Shown here: one piece after another, positions 51,258-60,420 of the stretch | Layout: every line of letters starts with the position of its first letter | How positions within the stretch are numbered: position 1 is the stretch's first letter | Assembly (NCBI GenBank): GCA_035570275.1 | Contig: DATMNI010000282.1 | Location: 1-64,000 of the forward strand | From: DATMNI01 sp035570275 | GTDB taxonomy: Bacteria; Acidobacteriota; Terriglobia; Bryobacterales; Bryobacteraceae | Direction: 5' to 3' | Length of the DNA stretch: 64,000 nt | Position numbers and translations under genes: made by a program | The notes under the pieces: model-generated | Database searches by the model: none | Told to the model about the DNA's origin: nothing | Seen by the model: the letters and a program-made list of their open reading frames with translations, nothing else

Positions 51258-51959
51258 ATGTGGGCCCAAGTGGAAACGGATCTGCAGAAGCTGTTTGCCG
51301 CGAAGATTTATTCCGGTTTGCTTACCGACGCCGTGTACCGGAAGTTTCTGACATTGGCGGGCTTCGGTCCGCAATTTCCTCGCGATCTCAAGTCGGCCGC
51401 TCCGTCGGTGCGCGAGAATCTGGTCACGGCCGCGGGAATTCAGGCGCACATCGCGGTGGCGGAGGTGGCGAAGAGCGGAGGGCTGGAGGTGACGGCCACT
51501 TGCGCCAAGCTGATCGGCGGCCCTCTCACGCTCTATCGTTTTTGGGACTCCAGTGCTCCGGAGCGGCGGGTGGGCGTCTGGTGGTTCCACGGCAGCGTCA
51601 TCGACGCCTGCCAACAGCACGCGGGGAAATCGTTTGAAGCCCGGAAGGAATGGCTTCGCGAGCACCTGGCAGTGTGCCTGGACTGGAGTGCGATGGACCG
51701 AATCGATACCTTGTCCCTGACGGCAGCCGACGAACTGCCTGCAATCGAAGGCACGGGAGCCCCCATGCGAATATATTCGGCCGCGGCATTGCCAAACGGA
51801 AAGGTGGCCAGCAAGGACTATTGGCCGAATCTTGGAAAGTACTTCCCCGGCGGGCTGAAGCAAATCGTCCTTCCATTTGTCCCGCGCGCCCAGGGGCGAG
51901 GATCTGCGCCGGTTCTTGAGCCGGAACTGAACGGCGCGCCGGTACAGCCAGTGCCTTGA
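51258..51959 (+). CDS. Unknown protein behind PAAR-like gene, candidate T6SS cargo
   Basis: A 233-residue protein of unknown family, no signal peptide or membrane helix. It starts with a helical segment (VETDLQKLFAAKIYSGLLTD), and the middle has TLYRFWDSSAPERRVGVWWF followed by DACQQHAGKSFEARKEWLRE. The C-terminus is proline-rich (VPRAQGRGSAPVLEPELNGA). A GGGAG site precedes the ATG. An aromatic arginine-tryptophan strand like YRFW...GVWW is seen in some ADP-ribosyltransferase-like toxins, but the evidence is thin. Position behind a spike-tip gene makes it a candidate effector or adaptor; no immunity gene is evident. Confidence 0.6.
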   Translation: MWAQVETDLQKLFAAKIYSGLLTDAVYRKFLTLAGFGPQFPRDLKSAAPSVRENLVTAAGIQAHIAVAEVAKSGGLEVTATCAKLIGGPLTLYRFWDSSAPERRVGVWWFHGSVIDACQQHAGKSFEARKEWLREHLAVCLDWSAMDRIDTLSLTAADELPAIEGTGAPMRIYSAAALPNGKVASKDYWPNLGKYFPGGLKQIVLPFVPRAQGRGSAPVLEPELNGAPVQPVP

Positions 51960-51999
51960 GACTTAGTACATGGCTGGAATTCGTTTCCGTTCCGTTAGT

Positions 52000-52185
52000 T
52001 CCGTTTCCGTCGCGAGAGTATCCGCAGCGAGGTTCAGGTCCGTCAAGTCAAGCGGGTCCAACGCTGCCAGAATCGACCAGCCATAGCGTAAGTATTCATG
52101 ATCGCGGGCTAGCGCGGGATACTTGCCAGCCGGCCGGCGGCAAGTCCGGCGTTCGTTGATCACGGACAGCTGCGGAGCCCCGTTT
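52000..52185 (-). mobile_element. Decayed transposase fragment (IS630-like)
   Basis: One frame reads DQRTPDLPPAG, another GKYPALARDHEYLRYGWSIL and AALD, in the order and style of the IS630-family transposase segment that spans a DHxYxRxGTxxLxAALD motif. A frameshift separates them and the rest of the transposase is missing. The remaining bases between the plus-strand unknown gene and the HEAT gene (51960-52238) hold nothing else that I can support. Confidence 0.38.
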
Positions 52186-52238
52186 TAAGACAGGTTAGCC
52201 GGATTTGGTATCGTCATTTGGACGTCCCGGGAATCGGT

Positions 52239-53078
52239 TCAGCGGATTCCAGCCAGCACCATTTTTGCCTGCTGCAATTCCCGGGGCGAATAGCGCTTTA
52301 CATGCTCCACCCAGGGGAACGGCCCACCCAGCAGTTCGCTCGCAACATTAACCGCTACATCGCAGACGCGAATCATGAACCGTCCGTGTGAGGGGCCAAC
52401 GTTCATGCCGGGGCGCGTGTCGTCGAGCAACGGAAGGACATAGACCAACAGCCTGCGATCGCTCACGTAGGGCAAATCGCGAAGTGCGCTAACCCGTTCC
52501 GCCGGCTCGTTCTGTTGGAGCCGGCCGATCAATTCCTGCCGGTGGACGGCTTCTCCCAACCGGGTCAGGGCTAGTGACATGGCATGCCGCGCGTGCTCGT
52601 CCTTCTCCTTGACGATTTGGGTTTCAAGGAAGTGCACCTCCGTTCCCAGGATGCCGAGCAATAATGCGATCTGCTCGCGGACGTATTCGTCGGATGAGCC
52701 GCTCAGCTCCCGATGAAGGATGGGGACATCCTCAACCGTGAAATGTCCTTGAAGAAACCGGGCTGCCACCGCCCGCACAGTATCCGTCCGGTCGCGCAAG
52801 GCTTTGAGAAGGCCCTGCCGAGCAGAGGGACCGCCAGCGGCATTCAAGCAGGTGACCGCAAGCTGGCGCACCTGGGAATCTTGGTCGTTGAGCAGAGGGA
52901 GGAGCGCGGGGCCGGCATCGACTCCCACGGTTCCGGGCTGCTCAGCGATGTTCCAGTCCTTTTGTTTGACGTGTTCGACCACCTGACTGGGGGTCATCCT
53001 GGCTCCTTTTGGTTGCTGTGCCGGCGATCCGGCAGGCATCAAAGCTAACAGTGTCCCTACAAGCAGTTTCCTTCCCAT
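52239..53078 (-). CDS. Exported HEAT-repeat protein
   Basis: A 279-residue protein with a signal peptide (MGRKLLVGTLLALMPAGSPA) and several HEAT-like helical repeats from about residue 50 (PALLPLLNDQDSQVRQLAVT, ALRDRTDTVRAVAARFLQGH, HARHAMSLALTRLGEAVHRQ). These are protein-binding scaffolds, with no enzyme motif. It starts five bases after the metalloprotease gene and so lies at the end of the T6SS minus-strand unit. It could be a periplasmic immunity or accessory protein for the preceding enzyme, which is inference from position. Confidence 0.75.
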   Translation of the reverse strand: MGRKLLVGTLLALMPAGSPAQQPKGARMTPSQVVEHVKQKDWNIAEQPGTVGVDAGPALLPLLNDQDSQVRQLAVTCLNAAGGPSARQGLLKALRDRTDTVRAVAARFLQGHFTVEDVPILHRELSGSSDEYVREQIALLLGILGTEVHFLETQIVKEKDEHARHAMSLALTRLGEAVHRQELIGRLQQNEPAERVSALRDLPYVSDRRLLVYVLPLLDDTRPGMNVGPSHGRFMIRVCDVAVNVASELLGGPFPWVEHVKRYSPRELQQAKMVLAGIR

Positions 53079-53083
53079 CGCGC

Positions 53084-54205
53084 TTATACCGGATTCAGAG
53101 CCCGCCGCCGGCTACGGTCCACTGAACCGTCAGCCGATCCCACCGCATCCCTGACGTCTCCCAGTGACTTGACATCGATCAACTCGCCAGGAACCAGGTT
53201 GCCATAACCGACGTCGTGACGGAACGCCGGCTGGTTGACATCCAAAGGGCTGAAGTCGAACATCATCCGGCGCTCCGACGCGACATCGTCGCGAAAATGC
53301 GTTCCGGCCCCGTTTTCCCCGGCGTGGATATCCAGATTGAGAAGATGGCCCAGCTCATGAGCCAGCTCATGCGCGTTGCCACGGTCGAGCAACACCACGC
53401 CAAATCCACCCGGTCGCGGGCTCTCTTTATCGAGCGTCAGGCCGGTCCAGTTACTGGTGGGATCGCTTGAATTCCGGACGAAGTAGACGTTGCCGGCGTT
53501 CGCATCGGGGCCGGGATCGCCAGGTGGGTCTCGCAGGTTGAGAACTCGCGAGAACTCCGCGAACCGGCCGTTTTGCAGATCGGTAGTGACCGTACCTGCG
53601 GTGGCAAACCCATTAATCGATCCGATCCGGGTCTGGGCCTGGTCGTAGAGAAACTCGATTCCGGCAGCCCGCCATATCGTATTCACGTCCGCGAACAAGG
53701 GAACAAGACTGGCGGCCGTACGCACCGTGGAGGTCCCGTTGATGGTCACCAGATGTGCGCGGACGCGGACTTGACGCAGTTGGAAAACATGCGGCTCCAT
53801 CTCCCCGAGAACCGGCCCATCCGCGCTCCCCAGATGAACCTGAATTTTCACCGTAACATTTTTGGAGTCCCGTATTCCCCGCAGGCTGAATATGCCAGCG
53901 GGGGAGAGCGGCCCAGCGGCGCCGACAATGGCTACGGCGGCGGGATTCGTGCTGGTCACAAACAACGGAGCGGTATCGTCCAGATCCTCGCGTAGCACCT
54001 TGACACGAATCGTATCGCCCTCGGTGACGCTTAGCATGGCGCCGCGCGCGTCGGTGCTCCCCCAGGTGCCCGGGCGGGTCCCCATGGCGAACCCACGGTC
54101 GTCCACATCGGGGGCATCGATCAAGGGTGGTCCTGTCACCGCGCGCCCAAAGCGGATGGGCACTATGATCTGGTGCTTTCTTCGAACTTTGACGCTCACC
54201 GCCAT
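53084..54205 (-). CDS. Putative zinc metalloprotease, candidate T6SS cargo
   Basis: A 373-residue protein with no signal peptide. Residues 1-145 look like beta-sandwich domains (VTEGDTIRVKVLRED, VTVKIQVHLG). The catalytic region has a doubled zincin motif HELAHELGHLLNLDIH (residues 279-294), containing HELAH and HELGH in overlap, and a possible Met-turn at RRMMFDFSP (about 312-320). The classic metzincin spacing HExxHxxGxxH is not exact, since Gly is replaced and the last His is one residue late, so the family is uncertain. It lies in a run of genes behind vgrG, suggesting a delivered protease or a wall-associated enzyme. Confidence 0.7.
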   Translation of the reverse strand: MAVSVKVRRKHQIIVPIRFGRAVTGPPLIDAPDVDDRGFAMGTRPGTWGSTDARGAMLSVTEGDTIRVKVLREDLDDTAPLFVTSTNPAAVAIVGAAGPLSPAGIFSLRGIRDSKNVTVKIQVHLGSADGPVLGEMEPHVFQLRQVRVRAHLVTINGTSTVRTAASLVPLFADVNTIWRAAGIEFLYDQAQTRIGSINGFATAGTVTTDLQNGRFAEFSRVLNLRDPPGDPGPDANAGNVYFVRNSSDPTSNWTGLTLDKESPRPGGFGVVLLDRGNAHELAHELGHLLNLDIHAGENGAGTHFRDDVASERRMMFDFSPLDVNQPAFRHDVGYGNLVPGELIDVKSLGDVRDAVGSADGSVDRSRRRALNPV

Positions 54206-54209
54206 GTGG

Positions 54210-54743
54210 TCAGATCCCCGCTTGGGTAGTTAGGCGGCCGCTAGTGACGGAACCCACGACGCCGTCCAGCACGATACCCTGGTCAGCCTGAAAATCGAGT
54301 ATTGAGCGCTCGAAATTGAGGCTTACGTTTCCATCCACACCGTTACCGTCCGGGGGGCCGTGTCCGATCTGGTAGCCCAGCATGCGTAGGCGCTGCTGTT
54401 GCCCCAGAACCGTGTTTACCGCGGCCAAAGCGGTGTCATCCCTAGTGACTTCGTATTCCGCCACGACCCCGCCATTGAACAGCAACTGCACCGTTGAGCT
54501 TCCGCCCGCGGGCACCCGCACATCGATCTTACCATCAGCTCCCGTTTTGCCAATCTGGATCAAGGAGCCGCCACTGACCACGTGAAAATCCAGACCGTCG
54601 ATTCCGCGCGCCGCGCCCCCTGGAAAGTCTGGCGAGCGTTGCAGATGGATAGGAACGGGCGGCGGCAGGGCCAGCGTATTGAATGCCGCGGAACTGCTCA
54701 CCAGCCGCGCGATCACTCTCTGCAGAATGTTGTTAGCGCTCAT
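54210..54743 (-). CDS. Peptidoglycan-binding-domain protein in T6SS cluster
   Basis: A 177-residue protein. A beta-rich N-terminal part resembles a carboxypeptidase-regulatory or transthyretin-like domain (GLDFHVVSGGSLIQIGKTGA, DGKIDVRVPAGGSSTVQLLF). The C-terminal 65 residues form a PG_binding_1 domain (QRLRMLGYQIG, LNFERSILDFQADQGIVLDG). It would attach to cell-wall glycan. It overlaps the LysM gene by four bases (ATGA) and precedes the metalloprotease by four bases, so all three should be made together. Confidence 0.78.
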   Translation of the reverse strand: MSANNILQRVIARLVSSSAAFNTLALPPPVPIHLQRSPDFPGGAARGIDGLDFHVVSGGSLIQIGKTGADGKIDVRVPAGGSSTVQLLFNGGVVAEYEVTRDDTALAAVNTVLGQQQRLRMLGYQIGHGPPDGNGVDGNVSLNFERSILDFQADQGIVLDGVVGSVTSGRLTTQAGI

Positions 54744-55354
54744 TGCCCAAAATCCTCTCTTAGCCGGGTTCGCAGGGCGGCATCGATCTCACCGGTCATC
54801 GGAAGTCCCGTTCTTTGCTGGAACGCCTTGAGGGCTTCGCTCAGATTCTCGCCCGCATATCCTAAATTCGTCAGGCGACCCCGAACACCTTCCTCCGTCT
54901 CGATCGGGTCAAGTGTGCCGAACTGTAATTCGTAAACGTCCTTGGTTGGCCCTTCCCCTACCAGCAACTTTCCCTTGCGGGCTGAAGGGGGGATGGGATG
55001 CTCCAGATATCCGTCCCCATCGGTGGCGCCGCTGAGCCACCGGCCATCGATCTCCAACTGATAGGGGATGGTCTTCCGGGGCTGATCGTCATCCATCAGC
55101 CGCAGCTTCAGCTTCGCGGGAACACCCTTTTTCCGGAATGAATGCCGCTGGTCCGTACCGCAGAAAGCCTCTTTAGGCCTTAGGTCCGGGACAAAGACCG
55201 AGTCGCCCGGATACAAAACGTTCGGGTCTTTGCGTTTTTGTTTCAGCTCGGCGTTTTCGGGAAGGCTCCACAAAGCATCCGGAAAGAACCCGAACCGTTC
55301 GGCAATGCTGCTTAAGCAATCTCCCTGTGCGACTTTATAAGTGGGCATCTGCAT
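54740..55354 (-). CDS. LysM and peptidoglycan-binding protein behind VgrG
   Basis: A 204-residue protein with an N-terminal LysM domain (YKVAQGDCLSSIAERFGFFP, VLYPGDSVFVPD; about residues 5-60), a beta-sandwich middle (KLKLRLMDDDQPRKTIPYQL, GATDGDGYLEHPIPP) and a PG_binding_1-like C-terminus (LTNLGYAGENLSEALKAFQQ, GLPMTGEIDAALRTRL). ATG 55354 was taken; a GTG at 55384 would overlap vgrG. No signal peptide is seen, so export by the T6SS is a plausible route. Proteins with this pair of wall-binding domains often sit next to vgrG as cargo or chaperone modules. Confidence 0.8.
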   Translation of the reverse strand: MQMPTYKVAQGDCLSSIAERFGFFPDALWSLPENAELKQKRKDPNVLYPGDSVFVPDLRPKEAFCGTDQRHSFRKKGVPAKLKLRLMDDDQPRKTIPYQLEIDGRWLSGATDGDGYLEHPIPPSARKGKLLVGEGPTKDVYELQFGTLDPIETEEGVRGRLTNLGYAGENLSEALKAFQQRTGLPMTGEIDAALRTRLREDFGQ

Positions 55355-55368
55355 GTTGCGGTTCCCGA

Positions 55369-57702
55369 TTATTTCGGTTCCCACGCCTCCTGGTCTAAAT
55401 TCGGGAATGTGACTTTACACGTACCCGGATCGACATTCTCCACCCGAGCCTTGCCCTTCTCATCCAGTGTCCCATCCGCTACGGTCGTGCCGTCCGGAAG
55501 AGTAACGCGGTAAGGTTCCCCCGCAACTGGCTTTCCCGCCTCATCCAGCAGTTCGATCTCAATCCAATGCTTCTTATCCTTGTTCTCTTCGGAGTCCGGA
55601 TCGTGCGTCGGCGCATCGCTGGCGGCCGACCGCCGGACCGCGCTCGCGGTAACCGGCGCGACAGATTGCAGCGCCATATTCGCCGGCGAGGCAGCCGAGC
55701 CCGAAGGCGCCGCCGTCACCGCGCCCGGATCCGCCTTGTCCGCTTCGACCGCGTCGGTTGGCGCCAGCGGCGGCACCAGCGAACCCGGCGACCCCGACAG
55801 CGCCGTCCCCGCGCTGTTGATCTGCACCATCGTTCCCTTGATCGCGACACCCGAAGGATCGATAGTTATGAAGTTCCCTCCAACCTTGAGCGTCATCCCC
55901 ATGGATGCCTCGATCACCACCTGCATGGCTTTCAGGTAAAGATTCTGGGTCACCTGGCTGCTGTGGTTGGCTTTGAATTCCTCGATCACGTCTCCGGTTA
56001 CGCTCAACGAGTTGGAACCCGTGATCTTCACCGCCGACTTGCCGGCCACCTCCACGTGATGGTCGCGGCCGATCTTTTCGATCTGGTCACGCGTGATCTC
56101 GATGTGATCGTCGCGTTCCACTTTTTCGAATTTGTCGCGCGTGACGATCAGGTGCCGGTCCTGTCCGATCCATTCCTTGCGGTCGTTCTTGATTCGAATA
56201 TCCTGGTCCTTTTCGCCGTGCATGAAGACCTGTTCGCTGCCCTTCTTGTCTTCGAAGCGAATCTCGTTGAATCCGCCGCCGCCTTTGCTGCTCATGGTCT
56301 TCAAAGCGCTCTTGGTCTTTTCGTCCGGCAGCGTGTACGGAGGCATCTGGTCGGCGTTGTAGACCGAACCAGTGATGATGGGCTGGTCCGGATCGCCTTC
56401 GAGGAAACTGACGATTACCTCCTGGCCGATACGCGGCGTATAGACGGCGCCCCACTGTTTCCCGGCCCATGCCTGGGCAACCCGGATCCAACAGGAGCTG
56501 TTCTCATCTTTGACGCCTTCACGGTCCCAGAAAAACTGAACCTTCACGCGCCCATACTTGTCCGGCCAGATCTCTTCCCCCGATTTGCCCACAACCACCG
56601 CGGTCTGGGTCCCTCGAATCGAAGGCTTTCGCGCCAGCCGCGGCGGCCGGAAATTGACCGAAGCCGGAATGGCTTCCAAACGATTGTTGTACTCGAACGG
56701 ATCCGGGGTGCCGGCGCGGTAGCTGCTGTTCTGTCCCCGGTGTTCGAGCGCCGTGAGTGTGTACTCCTGATTGGCATCGTCGCGATAGTGCTCCAGAAGC
56801 TTGAATGAATACCCGCACTCGAATCCCAGGCAGTTGCTGGCGCCCCGGACGGTAGTCAAACCGACTTCTTTCTCTTCCAGGCGGACCCGCGCGTACCGGT
56901 CGCCATCGTCCCTAGTCTTGTACTTCCCGGGATAGTCGTAGTCCTCGCCCTTTTCCTCGCTTGCCAGAGTGGAGAGGAGGCCGACGTTGGGCTTCTCGAA
57001 ATTATAGTCGGTCAGCGAAGCGGTGCCAATATCCACTCTGAATTCGGCTTCCAGGCTGTGCACGATGTCCTTTTCCAGGACGCCACCCTGAGACGGAAGA
57101 AAGCGCGCTTCCCCCTGGTTGGGGCAGGTTGGAAACGCCGAGGGCTGGTCGCCCATCACCAGCGTATGTTTATCCGAAGTGTGTTCGAAGAAGTAAAAAA
57201 TGCCCTCTTCTTCCATTAGGCGCGATACAAAGTTGAAGTCTGTCTCCCGGTACTGCACGCAGTACTCGCGCTCAGGGTAGCTTCCCTGAGTCTGCAGCTT
57301 GAAATCCGAAAAGCCGCGATCTTTAAAAACTTTCTGCACAATATCGGGGACATTCATATTCTGGAAGATGCGGCAGTCGGAGAACAGGTTGAGAAACCAC
57401 AGCCACGGCACGATCTCCATTTCGTAGGCGGCGTAACCGTCCTCGCCAAATTCCAGCAGCTTCATCCGGTTGATGTTGCCATGAACGTGGCGCTCTCCAC
57501 TATCGGTGAGGCCGATCGTCAGGACGGCCGGCTTGTGCAGCAGGCCCTTCATGTCGATATTGGGATCGTAAGCCAGCACCTTCAGCACGAAGCGGAAGGG
57601 CGTGGAGACACGCTCCTTCCCCTCGAAGCTCTCAAGCAAAAGAGCGTCGTCGCCCAGCGGCGTCTTCACGCGAAAGGGTCGGTGGATCTGCGTGGCTGCC
57701 AA
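55369..57702 (-). CDS. vgrG: VgrG spike protein with transthyretin-like C-terminus (TssI)
   Basis: A 777-residue T6SS spike protein. The gp27-like part (about 1-340: FRFVLKVLAYDPNIDMKGLL, FNFVSRLMEEEGIFYFFEHT) is followed by the OB fold and gp5-like beta-helix (GRVKVQFFWDREG, RVAQAWAGKQWGAVYTPRIG, VIVSFLEGDPDQPIITGSVY, FNEIRFEDKKGSEQVFMHGE). The C-terminal extension has an Ala/Pro-rich linker (about 630-705) and a small beta domain (WIEIELLDEAGKPVAGEPYR) like the transthyretin-like tails that dock cargo to VgrG. The neighbouring LysM and protease genes are candidates for that cargo. Confidence 0.95.
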   Translation of the reverse strand: MAATQIHRPFRVKTPLGDDALLLESFEGKERVSTPFRFVLKVLAYDPNIDMKGLLHKPAVLTIGLTDSGERHVHGNINRMKLLEFGEDGYAAYEMEIVPWLWFLNLFSDCRIFQNMNVPDIVQKVFKDRGFSDFKLQTQGSYPEREYCVQYRETDFNFVSRLMEEEGIFYFFEHTSDKHTLVMGDQPSAFPTCPNQGEARFLPSQGGVLEKDIVHSLEAEFRVDIGTASLTDYNFEKPNVGLLSTLASEEKGEDYDYPGKYKTRDDGDRYARVRLEEKEVGLTTVRGASNCLGFECGYSFKLLEHYRDDANQEYTLTALEHRGQNSSYRAGTPDPFEYNNRLEAIPASVNFRPPRLARKPSIRGTQTAVVVGKSGEEIWPDKYGRVKVQFFWDREGVKDENSSCWIRVAQAWAGKQWGAVYTPRIGQEVIVSFLEGDPDQPIITGSVYNADQMPPYTLPDEKTKSALKTMSSKGGGGFNEIRFEDKKGSEQVFMHGEKDQDIRIKNDRKEWIGQDRHLIVTRDKFEKVERDDHIEITRDQIEKIGRDHHVEVAGKSAVKITGSNSLSVTGDVIEEFKANHSSQVTQNLYLKAMQVVIEASMGMTLKVGGNFITIDPSGVAIKGTMVQINSAGTALSGSPGSLVPPLAPTDAVEADKADPGAVTAAPSGSAASPANMALQSVAPVTASAVRRSAASDAPTHDPDSEENKDKKHWIEIELLDEAGKPVAGEPYRVTLPDGTTVADGTLDEKGKARVENVDPGTCKVTFPNLDQEAWEPK

Positions 57703-57720
57703 TTGGCTATCGTCTCCGGC

Positions 57721-60387
57721 CTAGGAGTAAACGAACGAACCATCTTCGCCTATGCCGACCCGGACGCAGTCGATTCTGGCGCCCTCGGCAATCCCCGCCA
57801 GGATACGCTTGGATATTTCGGGCAAAAGCGTATTGGTCAGAATGTTATCTACATTTCGCGCGCCACTCTCCACCTCGGTGCAGCGTTTGGCGACGGCATC
57901 CACCAGGTCTTCGCCAAACTCCAGACGGATGCGGTGGGTTCCCTGGAGCCGCCGCACGATCTTTCCGAGCTTGAGACGGATGATCTGCGCCAGTGCCTCA
58001 TCGCGGACGGGGAAGTAGGGAATGATTACCAGACGCCCGAGAAACGCGGGCTTGAATACCTTATCGAGCTCAGGCTTCAGGGCCTTGGCCAGCCCTTCGG
58101 AGGACGGCATAGTCTCGGGGTCCGCCGTCAGTTTCATCAGGGTGTCGGTGCCCGCGTTGGACGTGAGGATAATGATCGTGTTCTTGAAATCGATCTCGCG
58201 TCCTTCGCCATCCTCCATTTGGCCTTTGTCGAAGACCTGAAAGAAAAGTTCCAGAACGTCCGGGTGCGCCTTCTCGACCTCGTCGAGCAGGACGACCGAG
58301 TAGGGACGCCGGCGCACCGCTTCTGTGAGAACACCGCCCTCGCCGTAGCCTACGTATCCCGGAGGCGAACCCTTCAACGAAGATACCGTATGGGCTTCCT
58401 GGAACTCCGACATATTGATGCTGATCACGTTGCGTTCGCCGCCGTAGAGGAGGTCGGAAATGGCCAGAGCCGTTTCCGTCTTGCCGACGCCGCTGGGACC
58501 CACCAAAAGGAATACGCCGACCGGCTTGCCCGGATCGTCGAGCCCGGCACGCGCCGTTCGGATGCGCTGGCTGATTGCACCGAGGGCGTGATCCTGTCCG
58601 ATGACGCGCGCGCCGAGGTGTGCTTCCATCGAAAGCACGGCAGCGATTTCGTCCTTCAACATCTTACCGACTGGAATCCCGGTCCACCCGGAGACCACCT
58701 CGCCGACGATCTGAGCATCCACACAGACGCGAAGCAGCGGCGTCTCGCCCTGCAGTGCGTCGAGTTCGGCGTTGAGATTGGCTAATTCGGCGCGGGCCGC
58801 TTCCAGATCGAGAGCTCTTGCAGGGGCCGAAGCGCCGCCTGCGGACTGCGTCTGGGCGGGAGCGCCGGAGCCCGCTTCGAGTTGCAGGCGCATTTCGCGG
58901 ATCCGGTTGACCAGATCGCGTTCCACATCCCAGCGCGCGGTCAATTCTTTCAGGTGCGCCTCGGTCGCCGCGCGATTCTCCGCGATGCCGGTCAGCCGTT
59001 CGGCGTGGTCGGCGCCGACCGCGGATTCACGCTCCAGAATACGCGTCTGCACCGCCAGGTCTTCCAGGGTGCGATTGGCGTCTTCCAGGGCTGGCGGAAT
59101 CGAGTTCTGGCCAAGCGCCAGTCGGGCGCAAGCAGTATCCAAAACACTGATCGCCTTATCGGGCAATTGCCGGTCGGGCAGATACCGGTGCGAGAGGCGG
59201 ACGCTGGCCAGCAGGCCTTCATCCAGGATCCGCACGTTGTGATGGTTCTCCAACGTGGGAACCACGCCGCGCATCATCAATGCGCATTGCGTCTCGGTGG
59301 GCTCTTCCACCTTCACCAACTGGAAGCGGCGGGCCAGGGCCGGGTCCTTCTCAAAATATTTCTTGTATTCCGACCAGGTAGTGGCGGCGATTGTCCGCAA
59401 CTCGCCCCGCGCCAGCGCCGGCTTGAGCAGGTTAGCTGCGTCGTTTTGCCCGGCCTGTCCCCCGGCGCCAATCATGGTGTGGGCCTCATCGATGAACAGG
59501 ATGATCGGGATGGCCGAGGACTTGACCTCGTTGATCAGCCCCTTCAGCCGGTTTTCGAACTCGCCTTTGACGCCGGCGCCCGCCTGCAGCAGCGCCAGAT
59601 CGAGGGTACGAACCGTGACGTTCTTGAGGACGGGCGGGACGTCGCCCTGTGCGATCCGCAGAGCGAACCCTTCCACCACCGCGGTTTTGCCGACGCCCGC
59701 TTCGCCGACCAGGATCGGGTTGTTCTGGCGGCGGCGGGTGAGGATGTCGACCACCTGGCGGATTTCGACATCGCGCGCCAGCACAGGGTCGATCTTTCCG
59801 TGCCGCGCGTTTTCGGTCAGATTGACCGTGTATTGATCGAGGTTGGGAGTCTTGCCGCCCACGGGGCGCTGTCCGGCAGCCGCGGGTTGTTCGAGGGAAG
59901 CCGCTTGCGCCGTCTCGGCGGAACTGGAGACGATCTGGAGAAAGTCTTTGTGCAGGGCGTCTGCCTGGATCTTCTGCAGCTCTTTGCTGACCTCCCGCAG
60001 GATGCGGGAGAGTTCGTCATTAGTGACCAGGGCCAGGATGGTGAAACCCGTCCGGACCTGGCCGGCACCGTAATCTATAGAGCCTATGGTCCAGCCCTCC
60101 GTCATCATTTTGAGAAGCGAGGGGCTGAGCGCGGGGGTGCGGGCATTTCCGGATTTGAGCTTGTCCAGGCTGCGCGTCAGCTCCTTCGCGGCTGTCGACT
60201 TATCGATGCCGAAATGGTGTGCGATGGCGGCAAAGTCGCCATCGCTGGCATCCAGAAGCTTCATCAGGAAGTGCTCGATCTCCACGTCGTAATGCGTGCG
60301 GGAGAGGCACAGGCCGGCTGCCGCCTCCATGGCGCCCCGCGTGGAATCGTTGAGCTTGCCTATCAGCGATCGGTAGTCCAATGCCAT
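57721..60387 (-). CDS. clpV: T6SS ClpV ATPase (TssH)
   Basis: An 888-residue AAA+ disaggregase of the ClpB/ClpV type that strips contracted TssB/TssC sheaths in the cytoplasm. It has an N-domain (about 10-150), a first ATPase module (Walker A VGEAGVGKTAVVEG, Walker B LFIDEAHTMIGAGGQAGQND), a middle coiled-coil region (about 410-530, shorter than in ClpB), and a second ATPase module (VGPSGVGKTETALAISDLL, VVLLDEVEKAHPDVLELFFQ). It is 18 bases upstream of vgrG and 33 bases downstream of tssG. Confidence 0.95.
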   Translation of the reverse strand: MALDYRSLIGKLNDSTRGAMEAAAGLCLSRTHYDVEIEHFLMKLLDASDGDFAAIAHHFGIDKSTAAKELTRSLDKLKSGNARTPALSPSLLKMMTEGWTIGSIDYGAGQVRTGFTILALVTNDELSRILREVSKELQKIQADALHKDFLQIVSSSAETAQAASLEQPAAAGQRPVGGKTPNLDQYTVNLTENARHGKIDPVLARDVEIRQVVDILTRRRQNNPILVGEAGVGKTAVVEGFALRIAQGDVPPVLKNVTVRTLDLALLQAGAGVKGEFENRLKGLINEVKSSAIPIILFIDEAHTMIGAGGQAGQNDAANLLKPALARGELRTIAATTWSEYKKYFEKDPALARRFQLVKVEEPTETQCALMMRGVVPTLENHHNVRILDEGLLASVRLSHRYLPDRQLPDKAISVLDTACARLALGQNSIPPALEDANRTLEDLAVQTRILERESAVGADHAERLTGIAENRAATEAHLKELTARWDVERDLVNRIREMRLQLEAGSGAPAQTQSAGGASAPARALDLEAARAELANLNAELDALQGETPLLRVCVDAQIVGEVVSGWTGIPVGKMLKDEIAAVLSMEAHLGARVIGQDHALGAISQRIRTARAGLDDPGKPVGVFLLVGPSGVGKTETALAISDLLYGGERNVISINMSEFQEAHTVSSLKGSPPGYVGYGEGGVLTEAVRRRPYSVVLLDEVEKAHPDVLELFFQVFDKGQMEDGEGREIDFKNTIIILTSNAGTDTLMKLTADPETMPSSEGLAKALKPELDKVFKPAFLGRLVIIPYFPVRDEALAQIIRLKLGKIVRRLQGTHRIRLEFGEDLVDAVAKRCTEVESGARNVDNILTNTLLPEISKRILAGIAEGARIDCVRVGIGEDGSFVYS

Positions 60388-60420
60388 GTATCCCTCCAGT
60401 TCGACAGATCTTGCGCTGTA

